Shown piece by piece: positions 7,809 through 16,327 of a DNA stretch of 59,953 nucleotides. Source of the stretch: Candidatus Epulonipiscium sp. (GTDB lineage Bacteria > Bacillota_A > Clostridia > Lachnospirales > Cellulosilyticaceae). A model generated the notes under the pieces. It saw nothing but the letters and a program-made list of their open reading frames with translations. It was not told where the DNA came from and ran no database searches. How positions within the stretch are numbered: the first letter of the stretch is position 1; the number at the start of each line of letters is the position of its first letter. A program made the position numbers and the translations under genes. Location of the stretch: the NCBI GenBank assembly GCA_012841565.1, contig DUUM01000117.1, forward strand, positions 1 to 59,953, in the 5' to 3' direction.

Positions 7809-9501
7809 TTTTATTTCCCCTCCTTAGTTCGAGAATATGTCCAGGTTTTATTTGCGCTTGAATCCTAATATTTTTTCCCTTTGTCCTAAAGCCATCAATC
7901 ATATTAAAACTACTAGCTTCTGTTATTTCATATGCCATGGTGTCTTCTTCCATTCCCATACTAATAGCCCCTGATTTTAATAATGCTATGGCTCTTTCTT
8001 TAGCCTCGTCTAGTGTATAGGTACTAGGAATGCTTTCGTATACGCCTAGTTGTGGAACACTTAAGGTGTTTTGTGATGTATCTGCTAACATTGTAATTTC
8101 CATTGTAGGCTTAGCTAAGGCTGCCCCTATAGCGTTAGCCACATGATAATTCTTGGGAAAATAGCAGGGTAATTCATAGTGTTTTTCTAGTATGGGCGAG
8201 AGTACGTTGGCTGGGCCACCGATTATATTGACACTCTTAGGATTTATTTTTTTGCCATGTAATAATTCTTTAATCGTATAGACTGGTTTGCTATTTATTT
8301 CTAATAATAAGGTGTCTGTTTTTTGCTTGATCATATCCGCCATGGTATCAAGTATCTTAGCCCCTACTTCTTCCGGTGTTATATTTAATTCTTTTCCTAA
8401 TATTTTCATAGCTTGTTTTGCTTTTTCTCTGGCTTTTTCTTTGGACGCTCCCTTTGGCCTTTCTATTAATCCTAAATAGATCATAGCATCTGTAGGTGTT
8501 GGCTGTGGTCCACCAAGGGCATAGGGTCTTCCCATTCGCTTAGGTCCTATGAGAATTACACCATCTTCCACATATACGCTACTATCCCCACCTAAACCTA
8601 TGGATACACTATAAATAGCTCTAACTAAGGTACTATATCCAGATATTTTAGCACCTAATGGTTCATATAGCGGGATACCATCGGCTAGAAAAAATATATC
8701 TGTCGTGGTGCCACCAATATCTAATAATATAGCATCTTCTTCTATATTTAACATTGCACTCATTCCCATAAAACTAGCAGCGGGTCCTGAAAATACTGTT
8801 TCAACTGGTCTTTCTTCTGCTGTTTCAATAGCCATGGTCCCACCATCGGCTTTTAATATATATAAAGGTGCATAAATTTTTTCTTTTTCAAGAGATTTTT
8901 TTATATTGGTTGAAAAATCCTGGAATGTACTAGAAACGGCTGCATTTAAATAGGATGTAAATACTCTTCTTGGAAAGTTTAATTTTCCTGATAATCTATG
9001 CCCCATAGTTATTGTGTCAAAATCCTTTTTTAACATCTCTTTAATATTAATTTCATTATGTGGATTCCTAGTAGAAAACTTACTAATGATAGCACATGAT
9101 TTTATTTTATTTTCCTTAAATAAGTCAATGGCTCTATGGATCTCCACCTTATCTACATCTTCTACTACCTTCCCCCTATGATCTACATATCCAGATATAG
9201 ATTGAATGTCACCCAAACAAGATGTAAAATCATTCTTCATCCCTGGGCCTGATTGAATAATCATTCCTACCTGGGATATTTTATTTTCTACTATAGCATT
9301 CGTAGATATTGTGGTGCTAAGGTTAATTCTTTTAATCTTCGTTTTGTCATAATCCCTTAATAATTCTTCTAATGTAGTCCAGATAGTATTCAATAAATCG
9401 TCTTTATCTGTGAGTCTTTTAATCGTATTAATTACCTGGTTATCTTTTATGATAACGCCATCTATATGAGTTCCTCCCATATCAAGCCCTACAATCACCA
9501 T
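7798..9501 (-). CDS. Hydantoinase/oxoprolinase-family protein (HyuA-like ATPase)
   Basis: The 567-residue protein has the actin-like ATPase fold of N-methylhydantoinase A, acetone carboxylase beta subunit and 5-oxoprolinase. Signs are VGLDMGGTHIDG at the N terminus, STTISTNAIVE, and a second phosphate-binding motif LLDIGGTTTDIFFL at about 251-264. Relatives use ATP to activate cyclic amides or ketones. It is shorter than typical HyuA (about 690 residues) and no HyuB partner is present. A strong ribosome site (GAGGAGG) lies just upstream of the ATG. The gene overlaps the deacetylase-family gene downstream, suggesting sequential steps on a nitrogen compound; this is inference. A gap of about 100 bases separates it from thiD, and no promoter was assigned. 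Confidence 0.85.
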   Translation of the reverse strand: MVIVGLDMGGTHIDGVIIKDNQVINTIKRLTDKDDLLNTIWTTLEELLRDYDKTKIKRINLSTTISTNAIVENKISQVGMIIQSGPGMKNDFTSCLGDIQSISGYVDHRGKVVEDVDKVEIHRAIDLFKENKIKSCAIISKFSTRNPHNEINIKEMLKKDFDTITMGHRLSGKLNFPRRVFTSYLNAAVSSTFQDFSTNIKKSLEKEKIYAPLYILKADGGTMAIETAEERPVETVFSGPAASFMGMSAMLNIEEDAILLDIGGTTTDIFFLADGIPLYEPLGAKISGYSTLVRAIYSVSIGLGGDSSVYVEDGVILIGPKRMGRPYALGGPQPTPTDAMIYLGLIERPKGASKEKAREKAKQAMKILGKELNITPEEVGAKILDTMADMIKQKTDTLLLEINSKPVYTIKELLHGKKINPKSVNIIGGPANVLSPILEKHYELPCYFPKNYHVANAIGAALAKPTMEITMLADTSQNTLSVPQLGVYESIPSTYTLDEAKERAIALLKSGAISMGMEEDTMAYEITEASSFNMIDGFRTKGKNIRIQAQIKPGHILELRRGNKNES

Positions 9502-9602
9502 AATTACCTCCTCTTTCTACATCATGTATAACCCCGTCATCCTATGTCTTTCTTTAGCTACCTTGTCACCAATATGATTCATTTTTAAAACAGTATCATT
9601 TG

Positions 9603-10424
9603 CTAAATTTTCTTACCTGTATTATCCTTATTGCTGATTTCACACCAATTCCAGTAGGTATGTTCTAGGGGACCGCTACCTTTACCTAAATCAAGCTGTG
9701 CACGCAATGCACCTGTAAGGTAGTCTTTTGCGTTCTTTATACTGTGGTCCAGTTCATTTCCGGCCGCCAGGTTACATGCAATAGCTGCTGATAGGGTGCA
9801 TCCTGTTCCATGGGTATTGGGGTTATTAATCCTTTCCGCCTTGTACCAATGTAGGTCATTGCCTATGCAAAGCAAATCAATTGCATCGTTAACTAGGTGC
9901 CCACCTTTTACAAGGACAGCACCTTTTGTTTTATTAGCAATAGACCGCCCTGCCTTAATCATATCACTCTCGTCTTTAATTTCAAACCCACAAAGCACCT
10001 CAGATTCTGGAATGTTAGGTGTGATGACTGTACCTAGTGGCAACAAAAGATTAGTAAGAGCCTCCTGAGCCTCCTCGGAAATCAGATGAGAACCACTGGT
10101 AGAAACCATCACAGGATCAACAACAATATTTTTCACCTTATACTCACGAAGTTTTTCTACAATAACTTGAATAATTTTACTATTTGAAACCATACCAATT
10201 TTAACGGCATCAGGGAAAATATCTGTAAAAATACAGTCTAATTGCTTACCCACAAACTCCGGAGTTACTTCCATAATGCCATAAACTCCTGTTGTGTTTT
10301 GCGCCGTAAGGGCTGTGATTGCACTCATTGCATACATTTTATGTGCCGTAATGGTTTTTATGTCGGCTTGTATTCCGGCTCCACCACTTGGGTCTGACCC
10401 AGCAATTGTCAATACTGTTTTCAT
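9603..10424 (-). CDS. thiD: Hydroxymethylpyrimidine/phosphomethylpyrimidine kinase
   Basis: The 273-residue protein phosphorylates 4-amino-5-hydroxymethyl-2-methylpyrimidine twice to give the pyrimidine diphosphate used in thiamin synthesis. Ribokinase-fold motifs are clear: N-terminal TIAGSDPSGGAGIQADIK, VVDPVMVSTSG, VLVKGGH and the anion-hole motif NTHGTGCTLSAAIA with the catalytic aspartate/cysteine region. Length is typical. The start overlaps the stop of the HAD gene by ATGA. It is the last gene of the TPP-riboswitch operon. Confidence 0.95.
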   Translation of the reverse strand: MKTVLTIAGSDPSGGAGIQADIKTITAHKMYAMSAITALTAQNTTGVYGIMEVTPEFVGKQLDCIFTDIFPDAVKIGMVSNSKIIQVIVEKLREYKVKNIVVDPVMVSTSGSHLISEEAQEALTNLLLPLGTVITPNIPESEVLCGFEIKDESDMIKAGRSIANKTKGAVLVKGGHLVNDAIDLLCIGNDLHWYKAERINNPNTHGTGCTLSAAIACNLAAGNELDHSIKNAKDYLTGALRAQLDLGKGSGPLEHTYWNWCEISNKDNTGKKI

Positions 10425-11071
10425 TTTATGACCTCACTCCAATTCTTATATGATTCCAGATAATAATCTGAGATGTCTTTTACCTGATTTTGTTTCTTGT
10501 GGGCAGACTTGTCATATACGCCTACAACCCTAAACCCAGCATCTTTAGCTGTTTTAATAGCATGGAGACCATCCTCAAAAACAAGCGTTTCTTGTTTTCT
10601 AATACCAATCTTTTCAAGTGCCATCTCAAATATAAGTGAGCTGTCTTTTCCTTTTCCAACCTCTGTACATGTAAGGATATGGCTAAAATAGCCATTCATT
10701 TCATTGTGCTTTAATGCTGCTTCTACCAAATAACGGTCCGTTGCCGTTGCGATACACATTTTTATGCCCCTATTTTGGAGTTCTTTGAGCATGGAAACAA
10801 CCCCAACTTTAGGTTCAGCCACATGTGTATAAAAATCTTCAATCATATTATTTACGCCGTCAATAATTGTTTCAACACTATCGGTTATGCCATAATGATC
10901 CCGGTAATAGTTGGCCCCCTGGACAAGGCTCATGATTTCAAATTTTTCATTGAGCCCTTTTTCTGGCGTAATCCCTCTCTTTAAAAGATAATCTTCGGCC
11001 ATGGTATCCCATATAAACATTGAATCCAAAAGTGTGCCATCAAAATCAAATATTACACCTTTTATAGTCAT
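10421..11071 (-). CDS. HAD-family phosphatase of the thiamin operon
   Basis: The 216-residue haloacid dehalogenase-type hydrolase has motif I FDFDGTLLDS (nucleophile D at about 9), motif II CIATAT, and motifs III/IV VFEDGLHAIKTA, with a helical cap between motifs I and II. It overlaps thiE and thiD by ATGA on both sides, so it is translated with them. The context suggests it dephosphorylates thiamin phosphate or a pyrimidine/thiazole phosphate intermediate. That role is inference; HAD phosphatases of this subfamily are often broad in specificity. Confidence 0.85.
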   Translation of the reverse strand: MTIKGVIFDFDGTLLDSMFIWDTMAEDYLLKRGITPEKGLNEKFEIMSLVQGANYYRDHYGITDSVETIIDGVNNMIEDFYTHVAEPKVGVVSMLKELQNRGIKMCIATATDRYLVEAALKHNEMNGYFSHILTCTEVGKGKDSSLIFEMALEKIGIRKQETLVFEDGLHAIKTAKDAGFRVVGVYDKSAHKKQNQVKDISDYYLESYKNWSEVIK

Positions 11072-11709
11072 TGGTTTACCATATTCTTTGATAGTTTCAA
11101 TAACTGTTCAGTCTTTTCTTTAATATTATCTTGTGCAAAAATGGCTGAAACTAGGGCTACCCCGTCGATACCGCTGCCTGAAAGGTGACTGATATTATAA
11201 TCGTAAATTCCACCTATAGCACATATAGGCACATCAACCGCTTCACAAATGGCTTTAAGTGTTTCTGTAGATAGTACATTTACATCTGTTTTTGTTGATG
11301 TTGTAAAAACTGCGCCAACGCCAAGATAGTCTGCACCACACGCTACTGCCTTTTTTGCTTGCTCTACTGTCTGCGCAGAAATGCCAATAATTTTTTCACT
11401 GCCCAGGCGGTCACGCACTTTGAGGACGTCCATATCATGTTGTCCAACATGAATTCCATCAGCATCGCAAGCAATTGCCACCTCTACGTTATCGTTAATA
11501 ATAAACGGCACATTATACTTCCTACACAAAGCCTTGATTTCAAAAGCTTGAGTCAAGAAATCCTCATCATTAAGCTCTTTTTCGCGTAGCTGAATCATAG
11601 TGACACCACCTTTTAAGGCCGCTTCTACATCATGGGCAAGGGTTCTACCTGAAAGCCACATACGATCAGTAACCCCATACAAAAGCATATGATTTTTATC
11701 GCACTTCAT
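11068..11709 (-). CDS. thiE: Thiamin-phosphate synthase
   Basis: The enzyme couples hydroxymethylpyrimidine diphosphate to thiazole phosphate to give thiamin phosphate. ATG at 11709 (about 213 residues) is chosen over the longer frame because AAGGAG lies upstream and the family normally starts at LLYGVTDR. TIM-barrel motifs are present: MIQLREKE, FIINDNVEVA, DGIHVGQHD, GISAQTVEQA, YLGVGAVFTTSTK and AIGGI. The start lies 14 bases inside the end of thiM and the stop overlaps the HAD gene by ATGA, so translation is coupled. Confidence 0.95.
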   Translation of the reverse strand: MKCDKNHMLLYGVTDRMWLSGRTLAHDVEAALKGGVTMIQLREKELNDEDFLTQAFEIKALCRKYNVPFIINDNVEVAIACDADGIHVGQHDMDVLKVRDRLGSEKIIGISAQTVEQAKKAVACGADYLGVGAVFTTSTKTDVNVLSTETLKAICEAVDVPICAIGGIYDYNISHLSGSGIDGVALVSAIFAQDNIKEKTEQLLKLSKNMVNQ

Positions 11710-12517
11710 AATTTGCACGCTCCTTAAGTTGTTTTGCATTAAGATTATATACTGCATCTATAATATAATTACGATAAGTAACATTCCCATCCTCGGGGGT
11801 CAGCCTGTTATGGGCAATTTCTCCGCACACGCCCATGGCACAGACACTTGCAGCCACCCCTCCAAGAATGTCATGGGGATTTGCAACGACATAAGCTACA
11901 GTCATGGCGCTGAGCATACAACCAGTTCCACTTATTTTTGACATCATAGGATGACCATTTCGGATAATATATGCTTTATTTTCGTCTGCAATAATATCGA
12001 TAGCTCCTGTCATAGCAATGACTGCCCCCGTCTTTTTAGACAGTTGCTTTACATATTTTATAGCCTTATCAAGAGTCTCTTCTGTCACCGTATCAGCCTC
12101 ATCAGCATCAACACCTTTTGTGGTACCTTCTCCTAAAAGAATGGTCTTAATTTCTGAAACATTACCCCTAATCACAGTAAAGTTAACTTCTTTAAGGAGC
12201 TTATAAACAGTTTCTGTCCGCAGGGTTGACGCTCCAACTCCCACAGGATCTAATAAGACAGGGTGACTAATCTCATTAGCTTTTTTTCCGGCTAGTAACA
12301 TTGCAGAAATCGCCCTTGCGGTGAGGGTCCCCATATTAATATTTAGACCACCACAAATTGAGGTTATTTCTTCAACTTCCTCACAAGCATCAGCCATAAT
12401 TGGCGAACCCCCGCAGGCAAGAAGAATGTTTGCACAGTCGTTAATGGTGACACTATTTGTGATATTATGTATGAGCGGACATTTTTCCCTTACATTTTCC
12501 AAGTATTTAGTGAACAT
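11696..12517 (-). CDS. thiM: Hydroxyethylthiazole kinase
   Basis: The 273-residue enzyme phosphorylates salvaged 4-methyl-5-(2-hydroxyethyl)thiazole. Recognisable parts are the N-terminal PLIHNITNSVTINDCANILL with the substrate-binding GGSPIMAD, LLDPVGVGAS, VIRGNVSEI, and the ribokinase-type active site KISGTGCMLSA with its cysteine. It is the first gene after the TPP riboswitch, with a good GGAGG ribosome site. Together with thiE and thiD it indicates salvage of both thiamin halves; no de novo thiazole or pyrimidine genes (thiC, thiG, thiS) are in the window. Confidence 0.96.
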   Translation of the reverse strand: MFTKYLENVREKCPLIHNITNSVTINDCANILLACGGSPIMADACEEVEEITSICGGLNINMGTLTARAISAMLLAGKKANEISHPVLLDPVGVGASTLRTETVYKLLKEVNFTVIRGNVSEIKTILLGEGTTKGVDADEADTVTEETLDKAIKYVKQLSKKTGAVIAMTGAIDIIADENKAYIIRNGHPMMSKISGTGCMLSAMTVAYVVANPHDILGGVAASVCAMGVCGEIAHNRLTPEDGNVTYRNYIIDAVYNLNAKQLKERANYEVR

Positions 12518-12575
12518 TTTATTTCCTCCATTAATTTTATTTGCTTTCTAACTGTATATTTTAAACGAAGAATGC

Positions 12576-12605
12576 AAAAAAAAGGAAATACCTGAAGGTA
12601 TTTCC
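12576..12605 (-). terminator. Intrinsic terminator (attenuator) of the TPP riboswitch
   Basis: On the minus strand GGAAATACCT pairs with AGGTATTTCC around a 2-base loop and is followed by eight Ts. It lies between the TPP aptamer and thiM, so ligand binding is expected to favour this stop. A second hairpin at about 12606-12634, using the end of the aptamer, could be the competing structure. Confidence 0.88.
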
Positions 12606-12706
12606 CGTAGAAGTTTAGTGTTTAACTTCCTACGTTGGCATTATCCAAATCAGGTTAAGGGTCGAAGTTAATTACTTCCTCTCAGCCTGCTCACAAGCTC
12701 CCCTGT
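12606..12706 (-). ncRNA. TPP riboswitch (thi-box)
   Basis: On the minus strand the conserved elements appear in the right order: GGGGAGC near 12700, GTGAGCAGGCTGAGAGG (pyrimidine-sensing arm, with CTGAGA), ACCCTTAACCTGATTTGGAT, and AATGCCAACGTAGGAAG. It lies between a promoter and the thiM start and is followed by a terminator hairpin, so it should reduce expression of thiM-thiE-HAD-thiD when thiamin pyrophosphate is plentiful. Confidence 0.96.
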
Positions 12707-12726
12707 TAAAATATGCAATTTTATAT

Positions 12727-12754
12727 AGTATATCATTTATTGTATTTTTGTCAA
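12727..12754 (-). promoter_or_regulatory. Sigma-A promoter of the thiamin operon
   Basis: On the minus strand TTGACA (12754-12749) and TATACT (12732-12727) are separated by 16 bases. Transcription would start about 12-15 bases before the riboswitch aptamer. Confidence 0.8.
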
Positions 12755-12825
12755 GTATTGGTAGAATAAGTTCCTCATTCGATACTAACGCTGTATTTCT
12801 TGTAGAAGCTTAGTGCGTTGTCATC

Positions 12826-14703
12826 TTACTGCATTGGAATTAAGTTTATATAATCTTCAATGCTTCCATCATTTAAACAACACTCTATGATTTTCCTTCC
12901 TAGTGGATTTAAATCTGATGTTAGATATTTCTCAAGTTCTTTTTTAAAGAAATCAGTCAGTATGGTAGCACCTTTATCATAGGCCTCATTACCTACTTCT
13001 AGCTGGAGGTTCGTTTGCATTAAACCTTTAGGCAACTCTGTTCCATCCACTTTCAGTTTTTTCAAAGTATATCCTAGAATTGGGCAACGTGAAGATGCTA
13101 GTTGTTCAGCCTTGAATTTAGCACTGCCCCATCTGGCTAAATATTCTCTAACTACCCATTGGGGCGCAAATCCTACGTTATAAGCGCCAATGTTTTGATT
13201 TGGTATTAAAACATATCTTGTGCGAGGGGTGTTTACAATTTGCTCAAGTAATAAATTTGCTTGATGTGTCATTTTCCCAGTGGCAAAAGGCCAATAAGAC
13301 CCAACACCTTCACTACTCATTTCTTCTGTATCAATAATACTTGGATTGTCGTGGCCTCTAGGAGCTGCTAAGCGCCATAGCCAAGCTAATGCTGGTGGCA
13401 GGATATGTAGACAGCCTATAATCCCATAACTCGGTTGTTCTTTGGTACAGATTGGAGCCCTTACCCCGAAGCTTCTAATATCAACTTCTACATGTCCATC
13501 GATGACGCCCGGAACAAGGTTGCGTGGCATAATAACTCTTGGATTAGGACATGGAAGCCCATTAGAATCCAGTGTATGTTCCCATATTAAGCAAGTTGAG
13601 TTTGGCTCTGCTTGCATATTTAAAAATATTAAAGGTTCTTTCGGGTGGATACAAATTTTCTCATGGTAAGGCGATGTGCCGTACTCAGTAATATGATTCA
13701 CTCTTAAAAACCAAGCGCTTTCTGCATCTTTTACAACTAATTTATAATTTTCTTTTTGAAAATCCGGATGGCACATGGCCATATCATCTGTAATTGGATT
13801 AAGTTCGCAAGTATCTGCCATTTTTAAATACAATTTTTCCGATGTCATAGTGTTAGTACCTAATAAGAGCCTGCCATCAATCTCTCTATGAAGCTCTTCA
13901 ATCATCTCACTTTTTCCTCCACCACTTGCGCCTTCGTGCATAATTGTGACTGTATTATCGTATGGCGTTGTGACTTTAACAGTAGAAGCATGTAGGGTAA
14001 CCCAATCTTCTAGTTCACCAATGTTAATTAGTACGCCATAAATACCTTTTTTAGCACTTGGTCCAGGATAAAGATTGAATGAAAATACTTCATGAATATC
14101 TTCTAACCTATTATGAACAACGACTTGTTTACCATCATAGTGTGTATGTCTAAATGTAGGCGCTAAATAAATAATTGAAACGGGTTTAAAATGATCTGGC
14201 ATGTCATCTTTTGGAATAAATCCTTGTAAATCTGCAAGAGAAGCTGCAAAAAAACCAGCATTTTTAGGTGCAACCAACAAACCAGGATAGCCATATTCTT
14301 TATCCCCTGCCATAAACGGCATCACAATGAGTTCCTGACTTTTTAGCCATTCGAAAGTTTCCTCACGAACGGATTTAAAATCTTGGTTATATCTTTCTTC
14401 ATAGCGAATTTTATCAGTTTCCTTATCATCAGCGATAAACATACAATCTGGATCACGTCTTCTCATATAGTCATCGCTATAGTTAACCGCAACACCATTC
14501 TTACATTTGGTTACAGTTGCTTCTTCATATTCTCCAAGGCTCTTAACTTCATAAGATACTTTAAAGATACTTTCTTTGCTCTCTCCCATAGATAGTTCTA
14601 TTAAATGCTCCCTACTAGTAGGAATGGTTATACTTTTTGCATGTTTTAACAGAGTCATAACTTCTTCATTAAAAGCTAATTTATTGTTTAATTGTGTATT
14701 CAT
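12826..14703 (-). CDS. Large protein of unknown function, probable DUF4914 family, with HPr-kinase/PEPCK-like P-loop
   Basis: The product has about 625 residues from ATG at 14703, chosen for the GGAGGG ribosome site; the frame extends 25 codons further without one. A phosphate-binding loop GASGGGKSE lies at about 258-266 and resembles the loop of HPr kinase (G-x-SG-x-GKSE) and PEP carboxykinase. A following acidic pair in NPITDDMAM at about 305 could hold the metal. Many conserved histidines and tryptophans occur (APTFRHTHYDG, WEHTLDSNGLPCPNP). No membrane segment or signal peptide is seen. Size and sequence recall clostridial DUF4914 proteins; the assignment is from memory. A kinase or nucleotide-dependent metabolic role is inference. 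The gene stands alone. Confidence 0.7.
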   Translation of the reverse strand: MNTQLNNKLAFNEEVMTLLKHAKSITIPTSREHLIELSMGESKESIFKVSYEVKSLGEYEEATVTKCKNGVAVNYSDDYMRRRDPDCMFIADDKETDKIRYEERYNQDFKSVREETFEWLKSQELIVMPFMAGDKEYGYPGLLVAPKNAGFFAASLADLQGFIPKDDMPDHFKPVSIIYLAPTFRHTHYDGKQVVVHNRLEDIHEVFSFNLYPGPSAKKGIYGVLINIGELEDWVTLHASTVKVTTPYDNTVTIMHEGASGGGKSEMIEELHREIDGRLLLGTNTMTSEKLYLKMADTCELNPITDDMAMCHPDFQKENYKLVVKDAESAWFLRVNHITEYGTSPYHEKICIHPKEPLIFLNMQAEPNSTCLIWEHTLDSNGLPCPNPRVIMPRNLVPGVIDGHVEVDIRSFGVRAPICTKEQPSYGIIGCLHILPPALAWLWRLAAPRGHDNPSIIDTEEMSSEGVGSYWPFATGKMTHQANLLLEQIVNTPRTRYVLIPNQNIGAYNVGFAPQWVVREYLARWGSAKFKAEQLASSRCPILGYTLKKLKVDGTELPKGLMQTNLQLEVGNEAYDKGATILTDFFKKELEKYLTSDLNPLGRKIIECCLNDGSIEDYINLIPMQ

Positions 14704-15051
14704 GATGTCCCTCCATCTATTGTTTTCTAACTGGGCTAATCTTATCATAGCCATCATAAAAACACAATACTTTTTCAATATAATTTTCTGTCAAATGATT
14801 TTATATGATTAACATCATTTATTTCTTAAATTATGATTTTCTATAATTGAATGCAACTTCTTATCTGATAAGCTATATGTTCTAAATGCTTATTATGTTT
14901 CAAGCATGTTTTAGTCATATTTTACTACTAGCAATAATGTTAATTACACTTTAATTTTGCAAGATATTGGTTAGGTTAATTCATTATCTGTTTTTATATC
15001 AGTTTCAAATGCTTTTACTAGTTACTAGCCATTTTCCTTTCTTCTTATCTA
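14704..15051. other. AT-rich intergenic region
   Basis: About 350 bases with no coding frame. On the minus strand TTGACA occurs at 14794-14789, but the best -10 match (TATTGT) is 19 bases away, so a promoter for the downstream gene is only possible. Nothing else was seen. Confidence 0.4.
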
Positions 15052-15087
15052 AACAAAAGCGGATGGTAAGCATAAGCTCCCATCCGC
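15052..15087 (-). terminator. Rho-independent terminator after ftsY
   Basis: GCGGATGG at 15059-15066 pairs with CCATCCGC at 15080-15087. On the minus strand TTTTGTTT follows. It ends the smc-ftsY transcription unit. Confidence 0.85.
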
Positions 15088-15106
15088 TGATAATATCGTG
15101 TTTTAT

Positions 15107-16309
15107 CTAGTTGCCAAAAAGCGCCCTCGAAAACTCTTGGGGATCGAATGGCTGAAGATCATCAATTCCCTCACCAACGCCGATAAACTTAACTGGAATA
15201 TTCATCGATGAATGAATGCCAACAACGATGCCGCCTTTTGCGGTTCCGTCTAGTTTAGTCAGAACGATCCCAGTAATATCTGCAACTTCTTTAAACTGCT
15301 TGACTTGTGAGATAGCATTTTGACCTGTTGTAGCATCAAGGACAAGAAGCACTTCTTTGTTTGCTTCAGGGTATTCTCTAGCAATAACTTTGAATATTTT
15401 CTCAAGCTCTTTCATAAGATTCGTTTTATTATGAAGTCTACCAGCTGTATCGCAAATTAAAACATCTGTTTTTCTAGCTTTTGCAGCTTGTAGGGCGTCA
15501 TAAATTACGGCCGCCGGATCTGCACCTTCATGTTGTTTAATAACATCTACACCGCTACGGTCTCCCCATATTTCAAGTTGTTCTATAGCAGCTGCCCTAA
15601 AGGTATCCGCTGCTGCTATAAGAACCTTATTACCGTCACCTTTTATTTGATGAGCCAGTTTACCGATGGTCGTTGTTTTACCAACACCATTAACCCCGAT
15701 TACAAGCAAAACAGTAGGCGTCCCTTTTTCAATCATTAAACTGTGGTCTCCCTGGGATATCATATCCGTAATAATATGAACAATCATATCCTTTAAGGCA
15801 GCAGGATCTATTATTTTATCCTCTTTTACCTTAATCTTAAGGGCTTCCATTATTTCCATTGTCGTAGAAACACCAAGATCTGCCATAATAAGGGCCTCTT
15901 CTAGCTCCTCATACAATTCTTCATCTATTTTAGTAAATGATTTAAGAACGCTATCAACACCTTCTAAAATATTATCTCTTGTTTTAGTAAGTCCTTGGAC
16001 TAACTTAGAGAAGAATCCTAATTTTTTCTCCTTGGGCTCAGAAACTAATTCAGCCTTTGATTCAGCCTCTATTTCAGGTTCAACCTCAACTTCCAGCTCT
16101 GATTCAACTTCGACTTCAAGCTCAATTTCAACCTCTGGCTCAATTTCCGGATCAACTTTTACTTCGGGTTCAACCTCAACTTCTAGCTCTACCTCAGTTT
16201 CTGGTGCACCCCCCGGTTCTTCCACCACCTCAACACTTACAGGTGTTTCTACTATATTGTCTTCTGTATTTTTTTCTTTTTTACCAAATAATTTCTTAAA
16301 AAAAGCCAT
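15107..16309 (-). CDS. ftsY: Signal recognition particle receptor FtsY
   Basis: FtsY docks the signal recognition particle and its ribosome at the membrane. The 400-residue protein has an acidic N-terminal A domain of about 95 residues dominated by alternating glutamate and valine/proline repeats, then an N domain helix bundle and a GTPase G domain. Motifs seen are GVNGVGKTTTIGKLA (about 205), DTFRAAAIEQL, DTAGRLHNKTNLMKEL, TKLDGTAKGG and a final GVGEGIDDLQPFD. It lies 18 bases downstream of smc with a GAGGG ribosome site, an arrangement common in Firmicutes. The acidic repeat is longer than in many relatives but its role (membrane or translocon contact) tolerates variation. Confidence 0.97.
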   Translation of the reverse strand: MAFFKKLFGKKEKNTEDNIVETPVSVEVVEEPGGAPETEVELEVEVEPEVKVDPEIEPEVEIELEVEVESELEVEVEPEIEAESKAELVSEPKEKKLGFFSKLVQGLTKTRDNILEGVDSVLKSFTKIDEELYEELEEALIMADLGVSTTMEIMEALKIKVKEDKIIDPAALKDMIVHIITDMISQGDHSLMIEKGTPTVLLVIGVNGVGKTTTIGKLAHQIKGDGNKVLIAAADTFRAAAIEQLEIWGDRSGVDVIKQHEGADPAAVIYDALQAAKARKTDVLICDTAGRLHNKTNLMKELEKIFKVIAREYPEANKEVLLVLDATTGQNAISQVKQFKEVADITGIVLTKLDGTAKGGIVVGIHSSMNIPVKFIGVGEGIDDLQPFDPQEFSRALFGN

Positions 16310-16327
16310 ATCTTACCCTCTTTTCTT

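Noticed and set aside
9502..9602. A 21-codon frame (MNHIGDKVAKERHR) between the HyuA-like gene and thiD
   Set aside because: Too short and without a clear ribosome site. It may be chance or a leader remnant.
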